NCBI RefSeq assembly: GCF_034111725.1
Contig: NZ_JAWUWR010000069.1
Coordinates: 8,852 to 72,851 of the forward strand
DNA: 64,000 nucleotides
From: Thalassolituus sp034111725
GTDB lineage: Bacteria > Pseudomonadota > Gammaproteobacteria > Pseudomonadales > Oceanobacteraceae
Reading direction: 5' to 3'
Positions 17,729-27,025 of this stretch are shown piece by piece. Numbering within the stretch: position 1 is the stretch's first letter; every line of letters begins with the position of its first letter. The position numbers and the translations under genes are program-made. A model generated the notes under the pieces. That model searched no databases, was not told where the DNA came from, and worked only from the letters and a program-made list of their open reading frames with translations.

Positions 17729-20700
17729 ATGAAGGCGTTTCTAATAATAATAGCGTCCTCTATTCTCCTAGCGTGTGGCGGTGGAGGAGCAGGCACTAGT
17801 ACAGATACCGGCACAGATACCGGCACAGATACCAGCACTGGCCCAGATACCGGCACGGGTACGGGCACCGGTACGGATGCTGGCTCGGGTACAGATACCG
17901 CTAATGCTCTTGATACTGAATTACGAATACTCCTACTGAACAAGTCTTTTGACGTGTCAGAGCTGACCGCGCGTGTACTTCCTTCACCGACAGATTCCAT
18001 AGCAGTATTAGGCAAAGAGCTATTTTTTAGTAAATCGTTGAGTTTTGGTGATGATGTCGCTTGTGCTTCTTGCCATGATCCCCGTCTAGCGGGCACTGAT
18101 AATTTGTCTTTGCCTGTAGGTGTGGGTGCTCATGATCCTGATGTCGTTGGCCCTGGTCGTCGGCATGATGGCAATTTCTACATTGATCCGAAGTCTGACT
18201 TTGGACCTAACGTACCGCGTAATAGCCCGACAACGTTCAATATTGCTTTTTACGACTCTGCTATGTTTTGGGATGGTCGTATTGAAGCCGTAATGTTGGA
18301 TTATGATCGTTACATTCGTCTTTCGCCTGTGGTAGAAAATGGTGAAAATACACTTATTCGTACACCGGATAGCTTCGCTAGTGGGCCTGATCCCTTAGCT
18401 GGAAGTAATTTGACGGAAGCTCAAGCTCGTTTTCCGGTAACGTCGACCACTGAAATGCGAGGTTTTGCTTCGAATTCAGGTTCAACGTCGCATGACAGCC
18501 GAGATCTACTAACGCAACGGCTTGTTGATCGCGGCTGGGAACCCTATTTTCGCGAAACCTATAACGATTATGTGAGTTCTAGTGAAGAAATTGTTGGCTA
18601 TTCTAATATCGCTAAAGCCTTGTCGGAATATCAGCGCTCTCAGGTGGCTTTGGATAATCCTTTTTTTGCATATGTTGCAGGCGATTCTGCGGCCATTTCT
18701 GATTCGGCTAAACGCGGTGCGGCAAAGTTCTTCTCTGATCTTGAAGATGGAGGCTGTTATCAGTGCCATAGCGGCTCGCATTTTTCAGACGAGAATTTTT
18801 ATGTTCTTGCTACTCCTCAAATAGGAAGAGGTAAGAATGCTAATGCTAAAGATTTTGGTCGATATAACGTGTCTCGTTCGATTATGGATAGGCACGCATT
18901 TAGAACGCCTAGCTTGCTCAATGTGGCACTGACCTCACCTTATATGCATGCTGGAAGTTTACCTGATTTAGAAACTGCTATTCAGTGGCACTACACTCCA
19001 AGTGATAGCGCTGCTAACTATGATTACTCCTTAGATTCGTTACCTCAATTTTCAGGTTTGGGAGTCAATACCAGTAAGTATTCGACCAATACAGCGGAAG
19101 CACTTGATTCTATAGCGCTACAGTTAACTAGCCCTACACGCAGGGCAAAATATACCAAGGGTGCTTTAGATAGCAGCGAAATAGCGGACATGGTTGCCTT
19201 CTTGCAAACCTTAAGTTCCAACTGTTTGCAGGACTTTACTTGCGTTAGTAAGTGGATGCCAGACTACACAACCCCAAGTGTCGATGGGCATCGTTTAGAT
19301 CCTGAGTTGTTGCTAGCGTTCGACAACTCTGCCGTATTTGATATTTCTGTGCCTGATGTTACTGAGGTTGGCACTGGAAATTCGCCCGATTTAGGCGTTG
19401 TTCCAACCTATCAGGTGGGCGGATGTGAGGTTTCTAATGTCGCGACTCCAGTGGAAGCCGACATCATCTATCAATTTCGTAAAAGAACTAATGTTGGCTT
19501 TGATGTTCAACGAACTATTTCCAGCAAGATGTTGGCGAATTTTTATTCCAATTATGAACCTGTTTTAAATACTGGATCTGCCGCTTCAGCGGATTTGGAC
19601 GGCGATTGTGATTTAGATTTAGTAATTGATAGTGGTGATGTTAACGGTGTTGGTATTTATCTCAACGATGGTAGGGTATTTACCTTGGCATCCGATAACT
19701 TCGGGTTGCCACTTATCGAGGATTTAGCCCCTGTTGCTCTGGTTGATTTAAATGGAGACGCTTGGCCTGACTTGTTTGTCGGCAATATTTTAGGCAGTAC
19801 TCCTCGTATTTGGTTTAACGATGGTAAAGGCAAGTTTATTGCGCAAACAGACTCTGGCTTTCAGGTGAGTCGTAAGACTTTAAGTGGGGCTTTTTCGGAT
19901 GTGGATGGAGATGGTGATTTAGACGTATTCCTATCTCATTGGGATCTGGGCGCACCGCTCGAAGAAGTGCATTTATGGCTGAATGACGGCTTGGGGTATT
20001 TCACACCTGCGGGAAGCGAATATGGTTTCTCCGGTCAATTTGGTGAGCGTGATTTCACTTTCACTCCTAACTTTGCTGATATGAACGGTGATGGCTTGAC
20101 AGATTTGTTAAGCGCTGCGGATTTTTTGCGGACACAAGTTTATGAAAAACAAGGTGATGGTAGTTTTAGCAATGTCACCGATCCTGCCGTTATCACCGAT
20201 GAAAACGGTATGGGTGCGGCGTTAGGTGACATCGATAACGATGGTGATCTCGATTGGTTTATTAGCAGTATTTATGACGAAGAAGTAATGAGTGGCGCTG
20301 AAACTGAGACGGAGTCTAATTGGGGCGCCACTGGTAATCGACTGTATCGCAATGATTCTGTTCCTGGCGAGGGCATTGTTCTCAGTGACATAACTGAGTC
20401 CAGCGGTGTTCGCAACGGTAACTGGGCTTGGGGTACTTGTATCAAGGACTTCAATAACGATGGTTGGCTCGATATCTATCAGGTAAATGGTTACGGTTAT
20501 AAATATGACGGGTTTGACTATGAGCTGTTACCTCTACTAGGTGATATCGGCATTTCCAATATAGAGGACTTGATGGCGGCTGATTATCAATCTGCTGATG
20601 AGTTTGTATCCGCTGTACTTGATTCTATTGGTGGTTATTCAGATTTTTTGAGTCGTTTTGGACTTGATTTAGGATCAGATGCAACGCTTATTTCGAGGTT

Positions 20701-21292
20701 GTCTGAGTTCTATTTAGCTGCTTTCGCAATTGAGAATACTGAATCAAAATGGTCTGAATTCCAAAATAAGCCGGCTCATCTATTTATGAATAATAAAGAC
20801 GGCTCCTTTAGTGAAGAAGCAGCTTTAAAACAGGTTAATGATTCAGGAGAAGGAAGAGGTATCGTCTGCAATGATTTTGATCGTGATGGCGATGTTGATA
20901 TTTTAATTATCAACAATACAGGTAAGCCTACATATTATGAAAATCATCATCGTCGAATAGCCAATTTTGGGGACAATTTTCTGAATTTGCAGTTGCGCGG
21001 CGATGGCGGCAATCGCTTTGCTTATGGTGCTAAAGTGTACGTTTATAATGCAGCAAGCATTTTAGGGGGGCTCATTGGCGATCTCGCTGGCTTAGGTGAA
21101 TTAAATCAATACCGTGAAATGCGCTTTGAAAATAACTTTATTTCGAATAATGCGCCTGAATTACATTTTGGTTTGGCAGCGCATTCTAAAGTCGATACTT
21201 TACGAGTTGAATGGCCAAACGGCACGGTGACTGAGTTAACTGACGTCGATGCCAATCAATTTATGGTGTTGCAACAACCAGCGATTCCTTAA
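17729..21292 (+). CDS. lipoprotein fusing di-haem cytochrome c peroxidase (MauG/CcpA type) to FG-GAP/VCBS repeats and a UnbV/ASPIC domain
   Basis: 1187 residues. A lipoprotein signal (LLACGGGG, Cys16) is followed by a low-complexity Thr/Gly/Asp linker (about 20-57). The peroxidase part (about 60-500) has two haem motifs, CASCH and CYQCH, with FRTPSLLNVALTSPYMHAGS between domains as in CcpA/MauG proteins. From about 600 come seven or more calcium-type FG-GAP repeats, such as DLDGDCDLDL, DVDGDGDLDVF, DIDNDGDLDWF, DFNNDGWLDIY and DFDRDGDVDIL. The C-terminal part (LRVEWPNGTVTELTDV) is UnbV/ASPIC. It should be exported and membrane-anchored, carrying out redox chemistry on a surface or extracellular ligand. 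The combination in one chain is unusual. Its stop codon overlaps the next start (TAATG). Confidence 0.85.
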   Translation: MKAFLIIIASSILLACGGGGAGTSTDTGTDTGTDTSTGPDTGTGTGTGTDAGSGTDTANALDTELRILLLNKSFDVSELTARVLPSPTDSIAVLGKELFFSKSLSFGDDVACASCHDPRLAGTDNLSLPVGVGAHDPDVVGPGRRHDGNFYIDPKSDFGPNVPRNSPTTFNIAFYDSAMFWDGRIEAVMLDYDRYIRLSPVVENGENTLIRTPDSFASGPDPLAGSNLTEAQARFPVTSTTEMRGFASNSGSTSHDSRDLLTQRLVDRGWEPYFRETYNDYVSSSEEIVGYSNIAKALSEYQRSQVALDNPFFAYVAGDSAAISDSAKRGAAKFFSDLEDGGCYQCHSGSHFSDENFYVLATPQIGRGKNANAKDFGRYNVSRSIMDRHAFRTPSLLNVALTSPYMHAGSLPDLETAIQWHYTPSDSAANYDYSLDSLPQFSGLGVNTSKYSTNTAEALDSIALQLTSPTRRAKYTKGALDSSEIADMVAFLQTLSSNCLQDFTCVSKWMPDYTTPSVDGHRLDPELLLAFDNSAVFDISVPDVTEVGTGNSPDLGVVPTYQVGGCEVSNVATPVEADIIYQFRKRTNVGFDVQRTISSKMLANFYSNYEPVLNTGSAASADLDGDCDLDLVIDSGDVNGVGIYLNDGRVFTLASDNFGLPLIEDLAPVALVDLNGDAWPDLFVGNILGSTPRIWFNDGKGKFIAQTDSGFQVSRKTLSGAFSDVDGDGDLDVFLSHWDLGAPLEEVHLWLNDGLGYFTPAGSEYGFSGQFGERDFTFTPNFADMNGDGLTDLLSAADFLRTQVYEKQGDGSFSNVTDPAVITDENGMGAALGDIDNDGDLDWFISSIYDEEVMSGAETETESNWGATGNRLYRNDSVPGEGIVLSDITESSGVRNGNWAWGTCIKDFNNDGWLDIYQVNGYGYKYDGFDYELLPLLGDIGISNIEDLMAADYQSADEFVSAVLDSIGGYSDFLSRFGLDLGSDATLISRLSEFYLAAFAIENTESKWSEFQNKPAHLFMNNKDGSFSEEAALKQVNDSGEGRGIVCNDFDRDGDVDILIINNTGKPTYYENHHRRIANFGDNFLNLQLRGDGGNRFAYGAKVYVYNAASILGGLIGDLAGLGELNQYREMRFENNFISNNAPELHFGLAAHSKVDTLRVEWPNGTVTELTDVDANQFMVLQQPAIP
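17799..17900 (+). repeat. imperfect 12-bp tandem repeat in the lipoprotein linker
   Basis: Units of the form ACAGATACCGGC recur, degenerating into GGGTACGGGCACC-type units. They encode the Thr-Asp-Thr-Gly linker between the lipid anchor and the peroxidase domain. Length is probably variable among strains by slippage in multiples of 12, which keeps the frame. Confidence 0.75.
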
Positions 21293-22257
21293 TGCTTGAT
21301 CTAAACCAGTTAAGTGTTTTTATTCGAGTGGTCGATGAAGGGAGCTTTACTGCGGCAGCGAAATCACTTGGGATGACTAAGTCTCGAGTGAGTCGTATGG
21401 TCGCCGAACTGGAGGAAGCATTAGGCGTTCGCTTGTTACAGCGAACAACGCGCCAGCTTCACCTTACTGAGGTTGGCCATGCGTATTACTCCAGTTGCTC
21501 GCAGAGTGTCAAAGAAATACACGAAGCGCATCGCATGATTGCTGATCGTGAAGCCAGCCCTCACGGCTTATTACGTATCGTAGCTCCCGTTATTGCGGGT
21601 AGTGGATTAATGGGGCATTACTTTGCTCGTTATCAGCGCTTATATCCCGATGTGCGTATCGAAGTTACATACACTGATAGACAATTTAACCTTATTCAAG
21701 ATGGCTTTGATCTAGGGGTTTATATTGGTCTTCAGCCAGATTCTTCCTTAGTTTCGCGCATACTGACGGAATCCAATTCTGTTATCTGTGCTAGCCCTGC
21801 TTATCTAGCCGAGCATGGTGTTCCGCAAGTTCCCTCAGAGTTAGCTGCTTTGCGTTCGGTTAAAATCGGTGAGGGCAAACAGCCTTTGCATCTAGCGCTA
21901 ACCCACAAGATCACGGGGGAGACGGTTGAGGTTGATATCGAACCTAATATGGTGACTAATTTAATTGCTGGGGCCGTGAATAGCATTGTTCATGGAGCGG
22001 GGATTGGTGAAGTACCTTATTTATTAGCCGGTGAAGAAATTCTTTCTGGGCACCTGATACCTTTATTGCGCGATTGGCAGATACGTCCACAGCCGATCTC
22101 GTTGGCCTACCCATCGCGTCAGTACTTACCAAAAAAAGTTCGTTTGTTTATTGATTTCATGGTCGATGAGCTAGCGCAAGTCGACAAAATCATTCAAAAA
22201 CTAGAGACTCCCGAAGAACAATTATCTTCATTTCGAGCACACTTGCTGGGCCAATAG
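21292..22257 (+). CDS. LysR-family transcriptional regulator
   Basis: 321 residues. The N-terminal winged helix is typical: FIRVVDEGSFTAAAKSLGMTKSRVSRMVAELEEALGVRLLQRTTRQLHLTEVG. The effector domain begins near residue 90 (GLLRIVAPVIAGSGLM) and has the CrgA/AaeR-like DLGVYIG stretch. Its ATG shares one base with the stop of the peroxidase fusion gene (TAATG), so it is translationally coupled to it. This is odd for LysR regulators, which are normally divergent from their target, and suggests that it reports on or feeds back to that gene or to the TonB receptor that follows. Confidence 0.9.
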   Translation: MLDLNQLSVFIRVVDEGSFTAAAKSLGMTKSRVSRMVAELEEALGVRLLQRTTRQLHLTEVGHAYYSSCSQSVKEIHEAHRMIADREASPHGLLRIVAPVIAGSGLMGHYFARYQRLYPDVRIEVTYTDRQFNLIQDGFDLGVYIGLQPDSSLVSRILTESNSVICASPAYLAEHGVPQVPSELAALRSVKIGEGKQPLHLALTHKITGETVEVDIEPNMVTNLIAGAVNSIVHGAGIGEVPYLLAGEEILSGHLIPLLRDWQIRPQPISLAYPSRQYLPKKVRLFIDFMVDELAQVDKIIQKLETPEEQLSSFRAHLLGQ

Positions 22258-22292
22258 CGGCTTTTTCTTTCTAACTAAATCCTCTTCTCTGT

Positions 22293-22337
22293 CTGACTCC
22301 TCTCTGTAACAAAGCTGTCATAAGTTCGTAGTAAATT
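22293..22337 (+). promoter_or_regulatory. Pho box and -10 hexamer before the TonB receptor gene
   Basis: CTGTAAC (22304-22310), AAAG, CTGTCAT (22315-22321) form a canonical 7-4-7 PhoB site; a weaker heptamer CTGACTC (22293-22299) continues the 11-bp phase upstream. Ten bases after the box lies TAAATT (22332-22337), a 4/6 match to TATAAT at the distance known for PhoB-activated promoters, where the box replaces the -35. The receptor ATG follows about 70 bases later. Confidence 0.65.
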
Positions 22338-22410
22338 GCCCACACTCATCTTTTGGCTGTGATCGTCTGATTGCAGTGTGCGTTTAAATTTACATCCTCT
22401 GGGGGACATC

Positions 22411-25395
22411 ATGAAACCAACTCGAGTGCTGCTAACTGCGGCGTCGTCTTTGCTGGCTTCAAATCTTATGGCAGGCGAAGCCGTCTTTTATGTAACTGAA
22501 GACGGCAATGCCATGCGTGATATAGCCGTGAGCGTCAATGGTCAGAAGCAACTAGTGAATAGTGCTGGTTTCGCTACATTCGACATTCCTGCTGGTGCTC
22601 ATAAAGTAGAACTTTCTCAATTTGGAGAATGGTTGGGCGAATTTGATTTCGACACCGCCAGCAGCGATGAGAATGCTGAAGTTCAAGTCGACATCGTCGG
22701 TGGCGAAGCCATGCCAGAGGTCAAAGTGTATTTACCTGGTCAGGTCGATGCGACGGCCGTCGGCCAAATCGCTGGTACTTTGATGTCTGATGAAACCGGT
22801 GGCCCAGTGAGCGGCGCGCGTATTGCTATCGACGGCACTGATCAAGCGGTCATGACCGACGAAAATGGTGAATATGCATTCGAACTTCCTCGTGGTGAAT
22901 ACGCATTAACGATTGCTCATCCTAACTACGGCAAACGCGATGTTAGCGGCCTACGTGTTATGAGCGGAGTTACGACTGGCGTCAATATGACCATGAGCTT
23001 GTCTGGCAACGGCGTAATTGAAGAAGTGGTAGCCGTTGGTTCTTATATTCCCTCTACCGCGACAGCCCAAGAGCGTGATTCCTCTGCGGTATTAGATGCC
23101 ATCGGTTCTGAGCAAATGTCACGCTTTGGTGATTCTTCCGCGGCCTCAGCGCTTACTCGTGTTGCTGGTGTTTCTGTTGTCGGCGGGCAATTTGCGGTTG
23201 TACGCGGTCTGGCAGGTCGGTATATCTCCTCGACGCTTAACGGCAGCCTTATGCCTAGTACTGATCCCATGCGTCGTGACGTGCCGTTAGATTTATTCCC
23301 AGCTAGCGTGTTGGGTGGCATTGATATTCAAAAGAGTTTCACTCCAGATTTACCAGGTGATTCGACTGGTGGTTCTATTGGTATGACAACCAAAGGAATG
23401 CCTGATGTTACCGGCGGTAAAGTCAGTGCGACTTTAGGTATGAACTCGCGCACAACCTTTAGTGATGTGAATGGCTATGAAGGTGGCGGTACGGATTTTC
23501 TAGGTGTTGATGATGGTACGCGCGAGCAACCGTCGTTTGCCGAAAGCTTTACTGATGGCGGTAACGCGTTTCCACGTGGCACTACTACTGACGAAAAAAT
23601 TAATTTTACTCAGTCATTTGATCATACCTACGGCGTACAGCAGGTTGAAGCTAAGCCTGCTCGTGGTTTTTCAGTATCGTTTGGTACTTTAAATGAAGAA
23701 GGTGACGCTGCCACCGGAACCTACGGTGCATTTAGCTACAACGATAAATGGACGGCACGTCATGACGCTGAAACTAACGATTCAGGTGTTGTTGGAAGTT
23801 ATGAGCGTACGGCTCGTAAAATCGATATGGCGGGTTACTTCTTCTACGGTTACGAAGGTGCGAACTCTGAATATCAAAGCCGCACATTACTGCTACGTAA
23901 AACCGATGACACGATTAAAACTGCTTTAACGAATGACGTAGCGAACGATAAAGAATTCGCCAAAACCACTTTGCAATGGGTGGAACGTCAGTATCTGGGA
24001 CAACAATTCTCGGGTACTCACCACTTCGACGGTTTCGGTGACGACTCAGTTGCATGGCGTCTTGGTGTTGCGCAAACCTCTCGTTACGAGCCGGATCGTC
24101 GAGCTTATCGCTATAGCCGTACCACAACGGGTGCAAGTGATTTTTCTCTTGAAGGTTCTATCGAACGTCGCTATTCCGACCTAACTGAAAGTACTTACGA
24201 TCTTGGTGTCGACTATACCAGTGAAATATTGCTCGATAATTGGATGGTACGTAATAAAGCAGGTCTTTCATTTACGACTAAAGATCGTGAAGTTGATTTA
24301 GCTCGGTATGCGAGCAATACAGTAACAGCGCCGGTTGATGCGACCAAAACACCGGATGAAATCTTCAATGATGCAAATATTGAAAGTGGCTTAGTGTCGT
24401 TCGCGGGTTCAACAACTCAGACCGACGATTATGAAGCCAATGAAGATATATCTGCAGTCTATCTTTCTAGCGAGCTGGACATGGACACCGTCAGTGTTCT
24501 TGCTGGTCTGCGTTATGAAAGCGTTGCACAAGAATTAACCTATCCAGGTAAAGAAGAAAATTCGACCAGCAAATTAGATAACAGCTATGTCTTGCCAGTT
24601 ATTTCTGCCAACTGGCGTGTTAGTGAAGATACGCAGGTGCGTGCGAGTGCTACTCAAACGGTATCCCGCCCAGGTATTACCGAGCGTTCGGAATCTGTTC
24701 AGTATGATCCAGAAACCGATAAAGAATTAATCGGTAATCCGGATTTAGAAATTTCACATATCGATAACTTCGATCTGCGTGGCGAGTACTACTTCTCTGA
24801 TGAAGAAAGCGTCAGTGCTGCACTATTTTATAAAAACATTACTGACCCGATTGAGCGTGGAGTTCCTGATGCTGATGGTTCGGCAGCCGAAGGTTATACC
24901 TTCCGCAATGTACCAAGCGCAGAGTTGAGTGGTTTGGAATTAGATTTCCGCGTGAATTATTTAGAAACCGATTCATTAAGCGCATTTGTGTCTGGAAACA
25001 TGGCCTACGTTGATTCAAAAGTGGATCTCGCAGGTACTGATGCCGAGCGTTTAGAAGGCGTTTCATCACGCGAATTACAGGGGCAGTCTAAATATCTCGG
25101 TAATTTACAACTCGGCTTCGACGAATTGGCTACCGGTCAATCATTAACCTTATTGGCTAATTATTTTGATGATCGCATTTATGCGACATCTCGCGGTGAC
25201 GGTGGTGCAATTATTGAGGAAGGACGTATGACATTTGACATCGTTTATCGCTATGACGTGACGGAGACATTCCTTGTAAAAGCGAAAGTATCGAATATTA
25301 CCGATGAAGCCGTACGCTACACCCAAGATGGTGTTGATTACGAAAAATATTACGAAGGTACAGATTTTAGTGCCTCCGTTGAGTATCAATTTTAA
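22411..25395 (+). CDS. TonB-dependent receptor with N-terminal Ig-like/carboxypeptidase-regulatory-like domains
   Basis: About 994 residues, starting at the ATG after GGGGGA. After the signal peptide (…ASNLMAGEA) come a PEGA-like beta domain (about 20-95), then a carboxypeptidase-regulatory-like domain (GQIAGTLMSDETGGPVSGARIAIDG to YALTIAHPNYGKRDVSGL, about 115-190), the plug (EEVVAVGSYIP, VVRGLAGRYISSTLNGSLMPS, GGIDIQKSFTPDLPGDSTGG) and a barrel ending FSASVEYQF. Receptors of this layout often import large or complexed ligands. It precedes a beta-helix lipoprotein and the DUF3450-TtpC-ExbBD-TonB operon, which probably energises it. The upstream Pho box suggests expression in phosphate shortage. 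The ligand is unknown. Confidence 0.9.
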   Translation: MKPTRVLLTAASSLLASNLMAGEAVFYVTEDGNAMRDIAVSVNGQKQLVNSAGFATFDIPAGAHKVELSQFGEWLGEFDFDTASSDENAEVQVDIVGGEAMPEVKVYLPGQVDATAVGQIAGTLMSDETGGPVSGARIAIDGTDQAVMTDENGEYAFELPRGEYALTIAHPNYGKRDVSGLRVMSGVTTGVNMTMSLSGNGVIEEVVAVGSYIPSTATAQERDSSAVLDAIGSEQMSRFGDSSAASALTRVAGVSVVGGQFAVVRGLAGRYISSTLNGSLMPSTDPMRRDVPLDLFPASVLGGIDIQKSFTPDLPGDSTGGSIGMTTKGMPDVTGGKVSATLGMNSRTTFSDVNGYEGGGTDFLGVDDGTREQPSFAESFTDGGNAFPRGTTTDEKINFTQSFDHTYGVQQVEAKPARGFSVSFGTLNEEGDAATGTYGAFSYNDKWTARHDAETNDSGVVGSYERTARKIDMAGYFFYGYEGANSEYQSRTLLLRKTDDTIKTALTNDVANDKEFAKTTLQWVERQYLGQQFSGTHHFDGFGDDSVAWRLGVAQTSRYEPDRRAYRYSRTTTGASDFSLEGSIERRYSDLTESTYDLGVDYTSEILLDNWMVRNKAGLSFTTKDREVDLARYASNTVTAPVDATKTPDEIFNDANIESGLVSFAGSTTQTDDYEANEDISAVYLSSELDMDTVSVLAGLRYESVAQELTYPGKEENSTSKLDNSYVLPVISANWRVSEDTQVRASATQTVSRPGITERSESVQYDPETDKELIGNPDLEISHIDNFDLRGEYYFSDEESVSAALFYKNITDPIERGVPDADGSAAEGYTFRNVPSAELSGLELDFRVNYLETDSLSAFVSGNMAYVDSKVDLAGTDAERLEGVSSRELQGQSKYLGNLQLGFDELATGQSLTLLANYFDDRIYATSRGDGGAIIEEGRMTFDIVYRYDVTETFLVKAKVSNITDEAVRYTQDGVDYEKYYEGTDFSASVEYQF

Positions 25396-25417
25396 GGCTG
25401 TAATTTAATTGCAACAT

Positions 25418-25441
25418 AAGTGCGTAAAACTATACGCACTT
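25418..25441 (+). other. intercistronic stem-loop between the receptor and lipoprotein genes
   Basis: A perfect 9-bp stem (AAGTGCGTA/TACGCACTT) with a 6-base loop and no T-tract. It could protect the 3' end of the receptor message or the 5' part of the lipoprotein message, allowing unequal expression from one transcript. Confidence 0.5.
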
Positions 25442-25476
25442 AATAAGCTAGTAACTCGATTTAAGAGGATTTAATA

Positions 25477-26919
25477 ATGACGTTCGAAAAGAATTATTTG
25501 GCGGTTGCTTTGGTAGCAGCAAGCCTTGTGGGTTGTGGTGGCGATAGCAACAACAGCTCTTCTAACACAACTAATCCAAGCCCTAGCTATAGCTTTTTAG
25601 ATTGTAATACAGCAGGTGATGAGTGCTACGTAACTGGCACCATCAACGAAGATTTCACTATGTCTGCTGATGTGAAATACATTTTGGAAGGTTTGGTACG
25701 TGTTGGTCGCGGTAACATCGCTTTCACAGCGCCTTCAGACGTAACAGCGGCTCAAAACGACGGTGTAACACTGACTATCGAAGCTGGTTCTAACGTACGT
25801 GCCGAAAATTCAGGTATTTTGGTTGTTACTCGTGGTTCTAAGCTGATGGCAGAGGGTACTGCTGCTGCTCCGATTACTTTCAGTTCAGTGGATGATAACT
25901 TAGACGGTATGGCGGAATGGGGCGGCGTGATCGTGCAAGGTTTCGCTCCACAATACGGTCAAGGTAACACTGGCGCTTGTTTTGCTGAAGGTCCAGATGA
26001 TACTGCGGTTTATACTGAAACTGCAGTATGTAACGTAACGGGTGAAGGCGGTGACGGCGTTGGTAAATACGGCGGTAATATCCCAGGTGATAATAGCGGT
26101 GTTATTAAATACGTTCGTATCGCAGAAGCTGGTAAATCAGTAGGTGTGGATAACGAAGTTAACGGCTTAACTTTGATGGGTGTTGGTCACGGCACTACGA
26201 TCGACTACATCCAAGTACACAACAACTTGGACGATGGTATCGAGTGGTTCGGCGGTACAGTTAACGTAACTCACGCGGTATTAACTGGTAACGACGACGA
26301 CGATATCGATTTCGATTCTGGTTACATGGGTAACGTACAGTTCGCTATTGTTGTTAAAAACCAAACGCCTGGTGCAACGCATAGCGGTTCAAACGACCCA
26401 CGCGGTATCGAAGGTAACTCAGACAAAGCTAAGTCAGAACAAACTCCACAAACTCACGCGGCAATTGCTAACGTGACTTTGATCGGTGGCGAAATCAACG
26501 ATGGTCAGCCAGGTATCAAACTACGTGGTCAAGTTGAAGCGGATCTTGCTAAAATCGTTGTAACTGGTTTCACTTCAGGCTGTTATGAAATGAAAGATTC
26601 TGAAGAAACTAACGTTTCTGTTCAGGACTTAATTTGTGACGGTACTTTGACTCTTGCTAAAAATGATGAGCCAGCTTCTGGTACTCCAGTATCATCAGCT
26701 GCTGCGATCACGTTTAACGCTGCTGGCGCTGCACTGAACTCTGAAGTAACTGACGGTATTACTGCTGACTTTACTGCAGTAGATAACGGTTCAAACTTCG
26801 CTTTCGAAGCAACAACTTATGCTGGTGCGGTTAACCCAGATGGTACAGACGATTGGACTACTGGCTGGATTATCCCAGGTTCTTTGGATGCATTAACTTC
26901 TGTTAACGCTCCAGAATAA
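25477..26919 (+). CDS. putative parallel beta-helix lipoprotein, partner of the TonB receptor
   Basis: 480 residues with a lipoprotein signal (ASLVGCGGDSNNSSS, Cys near residue 20) and a Ser/Asn linker. The body has the rung-like pattern of right-handed beta-helix proteins: LTIEAGSNVRAENSGILVVTRGSKLMAEGTAAAPITFSS, then IKYVRIAEAG, IDYIQVHNNLDDGIEWFGGTVNVTHAVLTGNDDDDIDF and IANVTLIGG. Acidic runs (GNDDDDIDFD) could hold calcium. Two Cys pairs may form disulfides. Codon choice is strikingly uniform (GGT, GTA, AAC, GAA), as in highly expressed genes. Placed between a TonB receptor and its energiser, it may be the surface-exposed ligand-capturing partner, as SusD is for SusC; this is inference only. 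Confidence 0.7.
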   Translation: MTFEKNYLAVALVAASLVGCGGDSNNSSSNTTNPSPSYSFLDCNTAGDECYVTGTINEDFTMSADVKYILEGLVRVGRGNIAFTAPSDVTAAQNDGVTLTIEAGSNVRAENSGILVVTRGSKLMAEGTAAAPITFSSVDDNLDGMAEWGGVIVQGFAPQYGQGNTGACFAEGPDDTAVYTETAVCNVTGEGGDGVGKYGGNIPGDNSGVIKYVRIAEAGKSVGVDNEVNGLTLMGVGHGTTIDYIQVHNNLDDGIEWFGGTVNVTHAVLTGNDDDDIDFDSGYMGNVQFAIVVKNQTPGATHSGSNDPRGIEGNSDKAKSEQTPQTHAAIANVTLIGGEINDGQPGIKLRGQVEADLAKIVVTGFTSGCYEMKDSEETNVSVQDLICDGTLTLAKNDEPASGTPVSSAAAITFNAAGAALNSEVTDGITADFTAVDNGSNFAFEATTYAGAVNPDGTDDWTTGWIIPGSLDALTSVNAPE

Positions 26920-26939
26920 GAACTTAGTTCGAAATAAAG

Positions 26940-26966
26940 CGGCGCCTAAGGGCGCCGTTTTTTTTG
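26940..26966 (+). terminator. strong intrinsic terminator after the beta-helix lipoprotein gene
   Basis: Stem CGGCGCC/GGCGCCG, loop TAAG, followed by eight or more T residues. It separates the receptor-lipoprotein unit from the energiser operon. Confidence 0.92.
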
Positions 26967-27025
26967 TTTATTTTTTCTTCTAATTAGTCTCTAAGCCGCA
27001 TATTTATTGGCTGTCGTAGAAAGTC

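Noticed and set aside
17707..18096. Minus-strand frame with Val-Pro-Ser repeats
   Set aside because: It is only the antisense of the 12-bp tandem repeat in the lipoprotein linker.
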